In this document: positions 1-10,561 of the stretch, in pieces
Position numbering within the stretch: position 1 is the stretch's first letter
Layout: every line of letters begins with the position of its first letter
Assembly: GCA_012295275.1 (NCBI GenBank)
Contig: CM022673.1
Coordinates: forward strand, 6,525,311 to 6,589,310
DNA length: 64,000 bases
Source of the DNA: Chrysomallon squamiferum
Lineage: Eukaryota > Mollusca > Gastropoda > Neomphalida > Peltospiridae
Reading direction: 5' to 3'
The notes under the pieces: model-generated
The model's database searches: none
Told to the model about the DNA's origin: nothing
What the model saw: only the letters and a program-made list of their open reading frames with translations
Translations under genes and position numbers: made by a program

Positions 1-867
1 AGCGATGAAGAGAACTGCTGTAAAGAAAACGAGCATCGTTGCATGAATCACCAGTGCATCGATAAATCCCTCGTCTGCAATGGGCGCCACGACTGCACGG
101 ATGCATCGGATGAAGAAAACTGTCCGCAGGCTGGACCGAACGTCGGCCAGCCCAATGCCACGCACTATGCAATAGCGATTGTTGTCGGTTTGGTGTTTCT
201 CATTCTCGTCGTGGCTCTCGTGTTTGTGTGTCGACGTAAGACAACTCACATCCCTCTGGAGGACGTGGACCTGATGGTGATCAAGAAACCCTGAACCCAC
301 ATTCGGATCAGACCACGCCTGCCAACACCCTGTCTTCCCGGGGAAAGACAATGGTGATCGGGTTGTCAATGGGCTCGGGAAGCGGGCCGCCACTCTATGA
401 CCGCAACCACGTGACGGGGGCCTCGTCCAGCAGCTCCACGGTGACCCAGTACCCGAAGGAGACGCTGAACCCTCCCCCGAGCCCCTGTCACCGACCGGTC
501 TGTGTACGCGGAGGACTGCTACTACTCGTCAAACAGTCTGTCGACGGTGCGGTCATGTCGACAGTACAAAGCACATTTTACGAAAGGGCATAAGATACGC
601 AAACACATTCCACCGCCCCCCACCAGTCCGTGCAGCACAGACGTGTGCGAAGACAGCGAGCCCTACAACGCTGCGGCCAAAAAATATTACTTCAACAACT
701 CTGTGGTGGAACTGGGCTACGACTCGGACCCTTACCCACCCCCGCCCACACCACGCAGTCATTACTTCTCGGACGAAATGAGTTGTCCCCCTTCACCGTC
801 CACAGAGCGAAGCTTTTTCAATCCCTATCCACCCCCCCCGTCACCCGTTGGCACTTCGGATTGCTGA
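1..867 (+). CDS. LRP6: LRP5/LRP6-like Wnt co-receptor, C-terminal part (5' end outside window)
   Basis: Seen: the frame open at base 1 encodes the end of one LDLR class A repeat (SDEENC), then a full six-Cys repeat (about residues 7-41, ending DASDEENC), a short juxtamembrane segment, a 22-residue hydrophobic helix (about 56-77) and a basic stop-transfer RRK. The tail then carries [14 protein letters not shown] and five motifs: [48 protein letters not shown] and YPPPPSPV, ending at TGA 865-867. Known: these PPP(S/T)PxS motifs in LRP5/6 are phosphorylated by GSK3 and CK1 and bind Axin during canonical Wnt signalling at the plasma membrane. Oddity: the tail is contiguous only if one base is missing near 283-294 and one C is extra in 482-485; the two cancel, so the frame is restored. 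No intron is visible within these 867 bases. Invertebrates usually have a single LRP5/6 gene, so LRP5 and LRP6 cannot be told apart here. Confidence 0.95.
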
Positions 868-900
868 CGTAAAATACTGATACATCGATTCATGTGAAAT

Positions 901-941
<41 letters not shown>

Positions 942-1358
942 TGTGTTGATCATCCAGTCATAAAAGATCAAGAAAGAAAGTACTGATCACATGATGTTTT
1001 GAATTCTTCCATTAAGACAACTTGTTACATTTCAGCCAATCATATTGCTTGGATTATAAGAGCTTGTGATGTCGGTGGTGAAAAGTTGAGTGTGAATGTT
1101 TGGCTTGATTATTATGATAATGTTGTTTACATGTAAAAAACTGTTTTGTTGTTAATATTATGACCACTGCATTTTTATTTTACAAATAGTTTGTTGATTT
1201 TTTTTTTTTTTTTTTTTAATACTGACGGCAATAATTTGAGCTGCAGTGAACAAAGACCATTCTGTATATTATGTTCTGTAATTTTTAAAAAGATTTTATT
1301 TCAGTAAATACTTTCTTTTTATTCTCAGGGAAAAGCTTTGAGCCAAAAATAGATTTAG

Positions 1359-1390
<32 letters not shown>

Positions 1391-1854
1391 CACTCTTATT
1401 ATTATTATTATTTTTTTTTTTAGGTTTTAAATTTAAAAATTAAATGTAGATATTAAAAGTATAAAGATCTGTTCAAAAGAGCAATGTTCTTTGCACAAAT
1501 GGCATGGATCTGTACATGTTGTTATGGTAACCAGATAACCTCTTCTTTTTCTCTCTTTTTGTTTAAAAAAGAAACATTATTATTTCTTTTCAATGGAATT
1601 TAAAGAAAAAAATGAAATTATGAAAATAACCAACTTGCTATGTGTTTGTATATCAGTGTATACATAGGTTTGAATGTCAGTGGAAGTATAAACTTTTATA
1701 CCTTACTGTTAAAAGAGTTAGGATTATTTAACAGCTCGGGTGAACCAGTTTCCAATAGGTGCTTAATTTCATTGTTACATAGAGAGGGCAATTTTTGTTA
1801 TTTACATATGTTTGTGTTTCTGGTGCTTCAAGATGAATGTAAAAACCACAAAAA

Positions 1855-1889
<35 letters not shown>

Positions 1890-3262
1890 AAAGGAAGATG
1901 AAAAATCAAAAAATCATATTTCTTGTTAATGCAGTTTTTGTTGTATGTAAATTACTACATAATGGAAACTGCATTCTTATAAAATGCTGTATTTTGGGCC
2001 TTTTTAATTCAGTAATCTTTTTTGTCTGAATTGAATCATGAGGCACTGGTGTTGGCAAAAGAATGGAATTTTAAAAAAAATTTGTTTGGCACATTTTATT
2101 AAACAAAAAAAAATGAAATTTCTTTTATAAAAGTCTTGGAAATATATATATATATATACACATACACACCCACTCACACACATATATGTGGGTGGGTGTG
2201 TGTTAAAAAAAAAATAATAATAAAATAAAAATCTGTCAGCATCAAGCCTCCCTTTTCCAAGAATAAAATTCCTTTATTTTATGAAAAAAACACATATACA
2301 TATATATACATATATTTTTCAAAAATCTAATTTTTATTGTAATGTAAAATGAAGTGTACAACACAGCATTTATTAAATGTTCAGATATATGCAATGTTGT
2401 GAAGAAAGAAAAATAAATAATAACATGGGCATGAGAAAATACAAAAAAAGCCAGGGCCATATAGGTTGTGATTTTATAATTTTTAATAATTTACTTTTTG
2501 AAATATTTTATAATTTGGGAAAGACAGCAATCAAACAATATATGCTTAGGTGTTGCCAAAAAATGTTTATTGGGATTTCAAACTAGCTGGCTAGTTTTCT
2601 TCTCTGCTTTTAATATTTTAATGGGTAATGACTCAAAAAAAAAATAAAAAAAAAATAAAAAATAAAAAAAAAAAAAAAAAAAAAAATATTACACCAAAAA
2701 AAAAAAAAAAAAAAAAAAAGTTTTTTAAAAATGTAATTTCATATCTTCACAAATGCATTAAATCTTGTTTTTCTATTTTGAAAAAAATTTACAACTGGGT
2801 ACCTAATCATTTCAAACTGAAATTAGTTTATTTATGAAATCATTATTTTTGAACAAAACACATTTCTCTCATATTTGGAACTGGTTTGTTTAGTAAAATA
2901 CCAAGGGTTGTTGTTTTCTAACAATGTCATACCATTGCACCAGTTTTTAACAGAGATGTTTTATTCATTATTTTAAATTGTTAAATACTGTATTTATATG
3001 CTGTACAGTTCATGTGTAAATATTTCATAAATATTCATGTTTTGAGTATAATTATATATATGTGTACAAAAATGAAACCAAATCTTATGTTATATGTGAC
3101 AGGATTTAGTTTTATTTTTTTTTTTTTTCGATCTGTAGTTTGCATTTGTACATAGTATTTGTGACCTTGACCTTGAAATAATGACCTCAGAATGAATTAG
3201 AAAATATTATATCTTTGTGATATATATATCTGAATGCATGCAATAAAGTGTTGATGTTTGTG
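868..3262 (+). other. Probable 3' UTR of the LRP5/6 gene
   Basis: About 2.4 kb of AT-rich, stop-rich DNA follows the LRP5/6 stop. It contains T runs (906-936, about 1200-1217), an ATT microsatellite (1365-1410), an AAAT repeat (1853-1889) and AT/CA simple repeats (2145-2205). A canonical AATAAA lies at 3242-3247, about 17 bases before a genomic A run. The distal end is inferred; the AAATAAA repeats near 1853 could serve as an earlier polyadenylation signal. Confidence 0.6.
3242..3247 (+). terminator. Polyadenylation signal AATAAA of the LRP5/6 gene
   Basis: Canonical AATAAA, followed by a TG-rich stretch and a genomic A run from about 3264. It is the best candidate 3' end for the upstream gene on this strand. 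Confidence 0.5.
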
Positions 3263-3264
3263 AG

Positions 3265-6200
3265 AAAAAAAAAAAAAAAAATTAAAATTAAAAAAAAAAT
3301 TAAAAATGTAATAATTCTACAGTAACATTTGTGTTGCTGTATAAGAGAACCAGGCTAAAGTGCAAAATCGTCCAAAAAAACAACAAAACAATTTCTGATC
3401 AAAAAAATGTTTCAAAAATTATGTTACATATCAACCCATAGAGTATGTGAAGGAGTGGGCTGACAGTAGTAAACTGGTCAGTGCCATTTTTTTCAGCCAA
3501 AACTTACCAACATCCCAGACATGACCTAACTGTTGTTTTGGACATGTATGAGACGAAATTCTCTTTTGAGAAAGTAGAAATAAAACTGAAATGAAAAACT
3601 TTAGACAGAAAAATTCAAATCCATGAAGTAGCTCATTATGATGTTCTTTTTTTGCTGCTTGTCGCTAAATATAGCTGATTTTGTCTGGTCAGGTTTTCTC
3701 GTGCATCATCACATTTGTATAAATAACACAGACAGACATGCACACACACATATCCCTTCATAAACATGCATGCGCACATATGTATAAATTTATAATGTAG
3801 TATGTATAGATTGCATTTGAACATTTAGCAATAAATTTTGTGATTTTTAAAAATGGAAGCCAAATTAGCATATCTGTTTTTTTAATACAAGATCTTATGA
3901 AAAAAGAAATTTAATTTATTTAATTTTTTTTTTTTTTTTTTTTTTAATGATTTTAACTGTTCAGTATAAAAGTAGCTTAAAATTTATCATTGTGTGATTT
4001 TTATAAAATTAATGATTGGAAAAAAAAAAAAAGATAATAATAAATAGCAATTACTTAAGGAGATTAAAATTATTTTTTGAAAAGTTTAACGTAATGTATT
4101 TGCCGAACATAAGAAATAGTAGTATTCAGTTAAAACTATTAATGAATTAATAAACAAACATAACAATGAAATGTAAATAAAAAAAATAAAACTGATGTTG
4201 ATAAAGATACTAAAAAAGATGAATTATAATAGAAATCCAGAAGTAAGTATTGTTAAATATATAATTTATTAAAAATAAAATGAAAAACACAAAACACCAT
4301 CTAAACAAAATGCACTGCCGTTCCTTTGATAACCATTGTCTAGTTTCCTGTTAGAAATGTTTCCCACAGTTCCCTAGATTTCCCATAATTCCCTGAACCA
4401 ACAAGTGCTGGCTTTGAGTGATATTATTTTGTGTCTGTTGGCTATTTTCCCAAAGTGCTTCATATGAATGTTTTTGTTCTCTTTGTTCTGTTAACAAATT
4501 TTTTTTTTTTTTCTTTCTCGTATTACAAATATATAATTATACACATGTAAATATATTAAAAAATATCTTACTTAGAATTTGTTTTTAGGTTTTGAGAGTT
4601 TTATGGAATTTGTTACATTATTATTATGCATTCATTTTTGTGTTGTTGGGTTTTTTGTTTTGGTTCATGTGTTTATTTAGTTTTTTAAATTATAATTTTA
4701 TTATTTATTTTTTTTTAAATTTCACTTTTTATTATTTAAAAAATAAAACCAAAATGTATGTTTTTACCTTTAATGGTAAAATAACACCAAAGATGTTTGA
4801 AAAATACTGTTTTTCATTTATCTTAGACTTTATTAATTTTCTATTTAAAGTTCTTATAAAAATGTTTACAAAATTTTACAGTTATTTATCCAGTTATCTG
4901 TGGATTTTGATCACCAATTAGAGATTGCATTTGTAGTTTCAACAATGAATAAAATATGAAAATAAATTTTTAAAATAACTTTTAACGAATGAGAACAAAT
5001 GTTTTGAGCATATACAAAAAAACTATTTATTTTTTATTTATTTATTTATTTTTAATTATAATAGATCTGGAAAACAAAGTAATTTTTCTTAAAATTAATC
5101 AAAAATTTGTTGTCCAAACCATTATCCAGAATGAAGTTCTTTCCCTTGATGAATCTTTTATCTTCCTTTTTTTTTTTTTTTTTTTTTAACTTCTCTTCAT
5201 TGTGGTCACAAAATGGCTGCCACGCAGATATACCATAAACAAGTCCATTTGTTAAACATTTCCAGTAAAACTGGTTTAATGTACTTACTTTTAAACTTTT
5301 CCTTAAGTTACAATTTTATAAATTACTTGGACAAATTTTAAAAAAATAGTGTCAACTTTCTTGCTGGCTTATTATATTTAAAATAATAATAAAATGAAAT
5401 AATTAAATTAAATTAAATTAAAAATGAAATGAAATAATGAAATAAAACGAAATAAAATAAAATAAAAAATGAAATGAAGATTATTATAAATTTGGTAACA
5501 TTTAAATTGAGTCTCTTGAAAGTTTGGGTTATATTTAGTATACTTTGAAAAGAGAAACATTTAAGCCTTCCCTCTGATAGTTAGTGTAACTTTGTCAGAG
5601 ATAGGATCAAAACAGGGATTAGATAGTTACTCCAAGTAACAAAAATGTAAGAACAGGAAAGAAGTATTTAGAAAGAATATTAAAAGTTGAGGATAATTTT
5701 TATTATTATTTTAATTATTTATTAATATTATTATCATTATTATCTATTACTGTTATTTTAACGATGATTATTGTTATTATTGCATTATTACTATAATTAT
5801 TATTATCAAAGTTGTATTTTTTTTAAATATTGAATATTTATGTAAATTGGGTCTTATTGATATTTATCTGTAATTTCATCATATTTTATTCTTCATATCA
5901 TCCTGACTACCTTTTGTTAACATTTCTCATTGATAACTGAACAAAAATAAAAAAAAATAAAATTGTGATGGTTTATTTTAAGGTTTAATTTTAAAATGTC
6001 TGGGATAAGATTTTAATTTTACTCATATCTTTTTAACCATTTTGAAATGTAATTTCACTTTCAAATTGTTTTTCTTTAATTAAAATTTCATGTTTAGGTT
6101 GTTACTGCCTTACAATGTGGAAGTATTACAGTACCCCGTTTGAGTGCCTGTCTTTTTGTGTGTATCTAGGGTCATTTGAGCTGGACACTGGTCAGCTTGA

Positions 6201-7000
6201 TGTGACATGTATTGTGTATAGACCACAGCCATGTTTAAATAAGCTGTGACGACATAAGTGTGTATATTGAAACATGTAGCTTATACAATGCTTTCTAGTT
6301 TTATAGTCATACACATCTGTACAAATAAATTACAGATAACAATAACTTGTGTTGTTTTTGTTCTTTTCATTATATAAAGATAACCAGGTTCCACAGAAAT
6401 ACCCTAGGGTTGTGAAGCTGCTTCAGTTCTACTATAAATATGTAAAATAAAACAAAAACTGACTGTTAACATTCATTTTCCGATTAATAGGGTGAGGGTT
6501 TTGGTATACAATAAGAATAAAATAATAATAGGTGGGCAATATCTTCTGCAATAATAATAAAAAGTTAGGCAAAGTGGTTTTAGACATACAAATCCACATG
6601 CATGCATATGTAATATATATTAAAACAGTGGTTATGAACGACACATTTGCACATACACAATAAATTGCATAGATTAATGAAAAATAAATCTGATTATGTT
6701 AAACTAAATTGGTTAATGAGAATTACACTTTTTAAAAACAAATCTATTGGTAGATTTGTAGCTGACTAGTTAAACTGTGAGCCTGTTGAGGAGATGTTGG
6801 ATCAATTCACTGCTAAAGGATCGTCCAGGATAAAATTGGATTTTAATCAATACCTTAGACTGGATAAAAGCTATGTTTTCATGTCTTAAAAAAAAAAAAA
6901 AAAATTAATAAAAAAATCACAAAAATTCATTCATCCATTTACAACTTCTCTACATTCACATTACAGCAAACAAATAAATAAATTTCAAAAACAAAACTCG
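3265..7000. other. Intergenic region between convergent LRP5/6 and eIF3m genes
   Basis: No supportable gene. The region is strongly AT-rich with A/T homopolymers (3922-3945, 4020-4032, 5168-5187, 6888-6904), AAATT/AAATG runs (5395-5475) and TTA/ATT simple repeats (5700-5815). Long open frames such as 4592-4921 encode only F/L/Y/K/N-rich sequence, as expected of AT-rich DNA without stops. One copy of a 150-bp dispersed duplication lies at 5896-6053. Confidence 0.7.
5896..6053 (+). repeat. Dispersed duplicate, copy A (partner at 7386-7536)
   Basis: The segment starting at TCATCCTGACTACC and running through AAGGTTTAATTTTAAAATG to GAAATGTAAT recurs about 1.5 kb away with a few substitutions and small indels. 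It encodes nothing. It is probably a fragment of an uncharacterised interspersed repeat or a local duplication. Confidence 0.85.
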
Positions 7001-7023
7001 TATAAATTAAGATGACATATTAT

Positions 7024-7029
7024 TTTATT
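7024..7029 (-). terminator. Candidate polyadenylation signal for eIF3m
   Basis: AATAAA on the minus strand, about 120 bases beyond the eIF3m stop codon (TGA at 7152-7154). Between them lies a very T/A-rich stretch (7055-7118). Other AATAAA-like strings exist slightly further on, so the choice is tentative. Confidence 0.4.
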
Positions 7030-7151
7030 GAGATGAAAACTATTTACAATTCACCCCCTTTTTTTTTTTTCATGTTTTTCTTTTTTTTATTTTTTTTTTA
7101 ATTTTTTTATTTTTTTTTTAAATTTTGATTACTGTCCATCACACCTCTAGC

Positions 7152-10100
7152 TCAAGCTTGAGGTGCCTGTGTCTGCAGTGTTGTCAGTGACTGTAAATTG
7201 GCCTCCACCATGTGTAGATTGGTTTTCCACTGAGAGAGGTACTGGCGCAGAAGCTGCCACTGTTGTTTGCTAAATGTCCGGTGAGTCGTAGAATAAATTA
7301 TAACTTTCTTCTGCAGCTGGTCAATCTTTGCTCTTACTGCTTTTGTTCTCAATACTGGAAAAAAAAATATATATATATATATATATATCATCCTGACTAC
7401 CGTGTGTTAATATTTCTCATTGATAAAATAAAAAATAAAAATTGTGATGGTTTATTTTAAGGTTTAATTTTAAAATGTCTGGGATAAGATTTTAATTTAT
7501 ACTCGTATCTTCTTTTTAACTATGTTGAAATGTAATGATGATATTGAAATTAGAATTAAAACGTCTTTAATTTATGCCACAACAGCTCAACCGACTGAAG
7601 GGAGATAACTGAAATAAACTAACCCTCAATAACGAAATCTTCAACATCATCATCTTCTAACTGCATCTCCTCAACGATGGTCGCATAATCAATTTCCTTT
7701 CTGTTTTCCGCCATCTGCATGAACGTCAACAGTCGCATCTTACGCATGTTCTGGTCATGTGACAAGCCTGTGAAATAAAAACCTCACTAATGTACAACAC
7801 AGGTAGCATATTCTCAGTTTCTCATGGTCACTAAAAAAGGTTACTCTTCAGAGATACTAAAAAGAATCTAACATCAGCCTACCCTGTAATTTTAAAAAAG
7901 TAGTCACTATATTTCTATATTCTAATGACTGGTGAAAATAATAGGTTGCAACAGAAATAATAAATGTGTGTATGTGTGTGCATGTGAAAAAATTAATTTC
8001 AAAATCTTTTCTAACATATACCAACATTTGAGCATAAAACAATAGTGATATATAAACAGACCATGTTTTTTAATTATTGAGAAATAAATTGTTGATTTGA
8101 TGCCCATTTATGGAGCAATTAATTTTTATTATCATTCTTTATTTTAATAAGACTGTAAAATTGTTAATTAAAAACCTAATTTAAAAAAGTAAAATAAAAT
8201 CTGTCTTTGGAAAATAAGTTACTATATGCAACTGCCTAGACAGGTGTAAATTAAATGAATCTTACTTGTTTGTGAGTTGAAATAAGCAACACCTTACAAA
8301 AGAAGATATCACCTTGGATACTCACAAGGTTTATTTTGCACCAATGATTTTCCACAATTAAAACTTTCTTACAGAGTGAAATTTTCTTGGTGCTTGTGAA
8401 TAACATGCAAGTTCTTAAAATTATCTGTCTTTATTAAACAGCAGGAATTATTATTTGTGTATCTCAAGTATGAAGTAACATCAGCTTTTATACTGTGAGT
8501 TTGAATATTGATTATAAATTTTAGAATAAACATTAAATTGCTAACAAGGTCTACTGGCACATTCAAAAATAATGTTGCCTGCTTAATCTGACCTCTCTTT
8601 ATAAATTGAAATTGGCTATTCTAAAAATAAAATAATAATAAATTAAATAAAAACACAAAAAAATCCAATCCCTCAAAACCCAGAAATAAAAATGTAACAC
8701 CTGAAAAGACTAAATGATTTTATTTTAAAAAAAAAAACAAGATTTCTCATCCTACAGAAATTAATAATAATCAATGCATGAATGATATTATGATTAATGG
8801 GCCATATCCTAAAAGTTAAATAATGCTGAATTCATACATCATTAAAAAAACACACCAAAAAAAAACCAAAAAAAAAAAAAAAAATTGAATACCCATTTTT
8901 ATTGATAAACACACTACACTTATAGTGCCAGTTAGAAATTATATTTCAGTTGTAATAATTTTGTTTAACAATATGAGAAAATTTCTGAATAATTTATAAA
9001 ATACAATTTTGTCTGTTAGTTGAAATAAGCAACAAGCTATCAAAACCAGTCACCTTGGATACAAACAGTTTCAATCTAGCATCAGTATTTTCTCTCACAA
9101 AAACATTTTGATGTGTGGACAAACTTAACAAGATGCATTACCATACAAAGATTAAAATGAAATAAAATTAAAAGAAAAATAGTGGATTCATTAAGAAAAT
9201 CAAATGCAAATGTACAAGTCTGATATTAATAAAATATCTAATAAATCTGTCTGCAGACCTATACTTAGTTAAAAATAAAGATACTAAAAACAGAATATTA
9301 TAAAATAAAAATAAAAAATAAAATGTTTGAAACTTACCCAGTGATTTGACAAAGTCTGTGTTGTTTTTGTAAAACTGCTGATACTGAGATAATTTCCCTG
9401 ACACAAATATTGTTAGAAGCTGAAACAGTAACATAAAAAACATTATTGAATTTTACATAAATTTTATATGAATTTGGCATCTTATATTTAATCAAATAAA
9501 TAACTAGGATCTCAACAAAATTACACAGTGTTCTCAAACATATATTTAAAAAAAAAAGTATTTTAACTTTTGCTAATGTTATGGTTCTCTAAGTTTTGAT
9601 AAATAAATCTTCTCCACATATTACAGAAGAACAGAAAGACTGATGACAGTTTTATATGTTACCCTTGCAAAATTTGTGAACTTCAAAAAGTCAAATGAAT
9701 ATATTTACACCAGAATGTTTTTCTAAAAGCTTGTTTATATACTTTAATATTTTAAATCTAAAAATAAATTTAAATGGACTAATAACACTTGCAATATATG
9801 TATGCTTAGGACAATAAGAAAAATCATCATGATGAAGTCAAATCTACATATCTATGCATAATATTAAAACAAAATATAAAGGCACTTTACTCAAGATCTT
9901 ACATTATGGATGGACTCTCCTTCCAGGAATTTGACAGGTTTTAATGTCAGTAAATGATCCATCAAGTATGTGTCTGGGTCAGCAAGACAGGTGACAATAC
10001 ACCTGTGAGCATCGTCACGTGCCTGTGAGGCATTGTCTTCTGTGTATGTTCCCAACAACTCAATCATTACCTTTGTAGCTTGTTCCCTAAAACATTTGAA

Positions 10101-10511
10101 CACCAGAATATACAGACTAATCAAGTTAAGATGTACATTTAAAATATAATAAATTAAACTAAAGTTTCAAAGGTTCTAAATTATTAGGAGTATTATGTCA
10201 GTTATTCAAAATTTGAACACTGCAGATGGTAATCAAAAGAAATAATTTATATATAATCGTACAAAATTTCGTATATATTTCGAAAATAATACAGGCTGCA
10301 TTTATTTGTCGTATTTAAAAAAAACAAAAAGCAATATGTAAGTAACACTACCAAAATAGTTTTAACTTCTGGGAGGTAAGCAGATCAGATAGACAATGAC
10401 AAACATGAATTTACCCTTGTTTAGCTTCCAAAAGAACATCATGCAGAACTCGGAACAGGTTCTGTTTTTTCTGAATATTTATTCGCCATTGACTAATCCA
10501 TGTCTTAACCT

Positions 10512-10561
<50 letters not shown>

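Noticed and set aside
283-300. Tiny intron explaining the LRP5/6 frame break
   Set aside because: No GT-AG pair of any reasonable intron length exists there; a one-base indel explains it.
2628-2837. Open frame encoding a Lys/Asn-rich protein
   Set aside because: It is the translation of poly-A tracts in the LRP5/6 3' UTR and has no independent coding signal.
4592-4921. 109-codon hydrophobic open frame
   Set aside because: Phe/Leu/Tyr/Ile composition is what T-rich DNA encodes by chance; no conserved motif, splice context or promoter.
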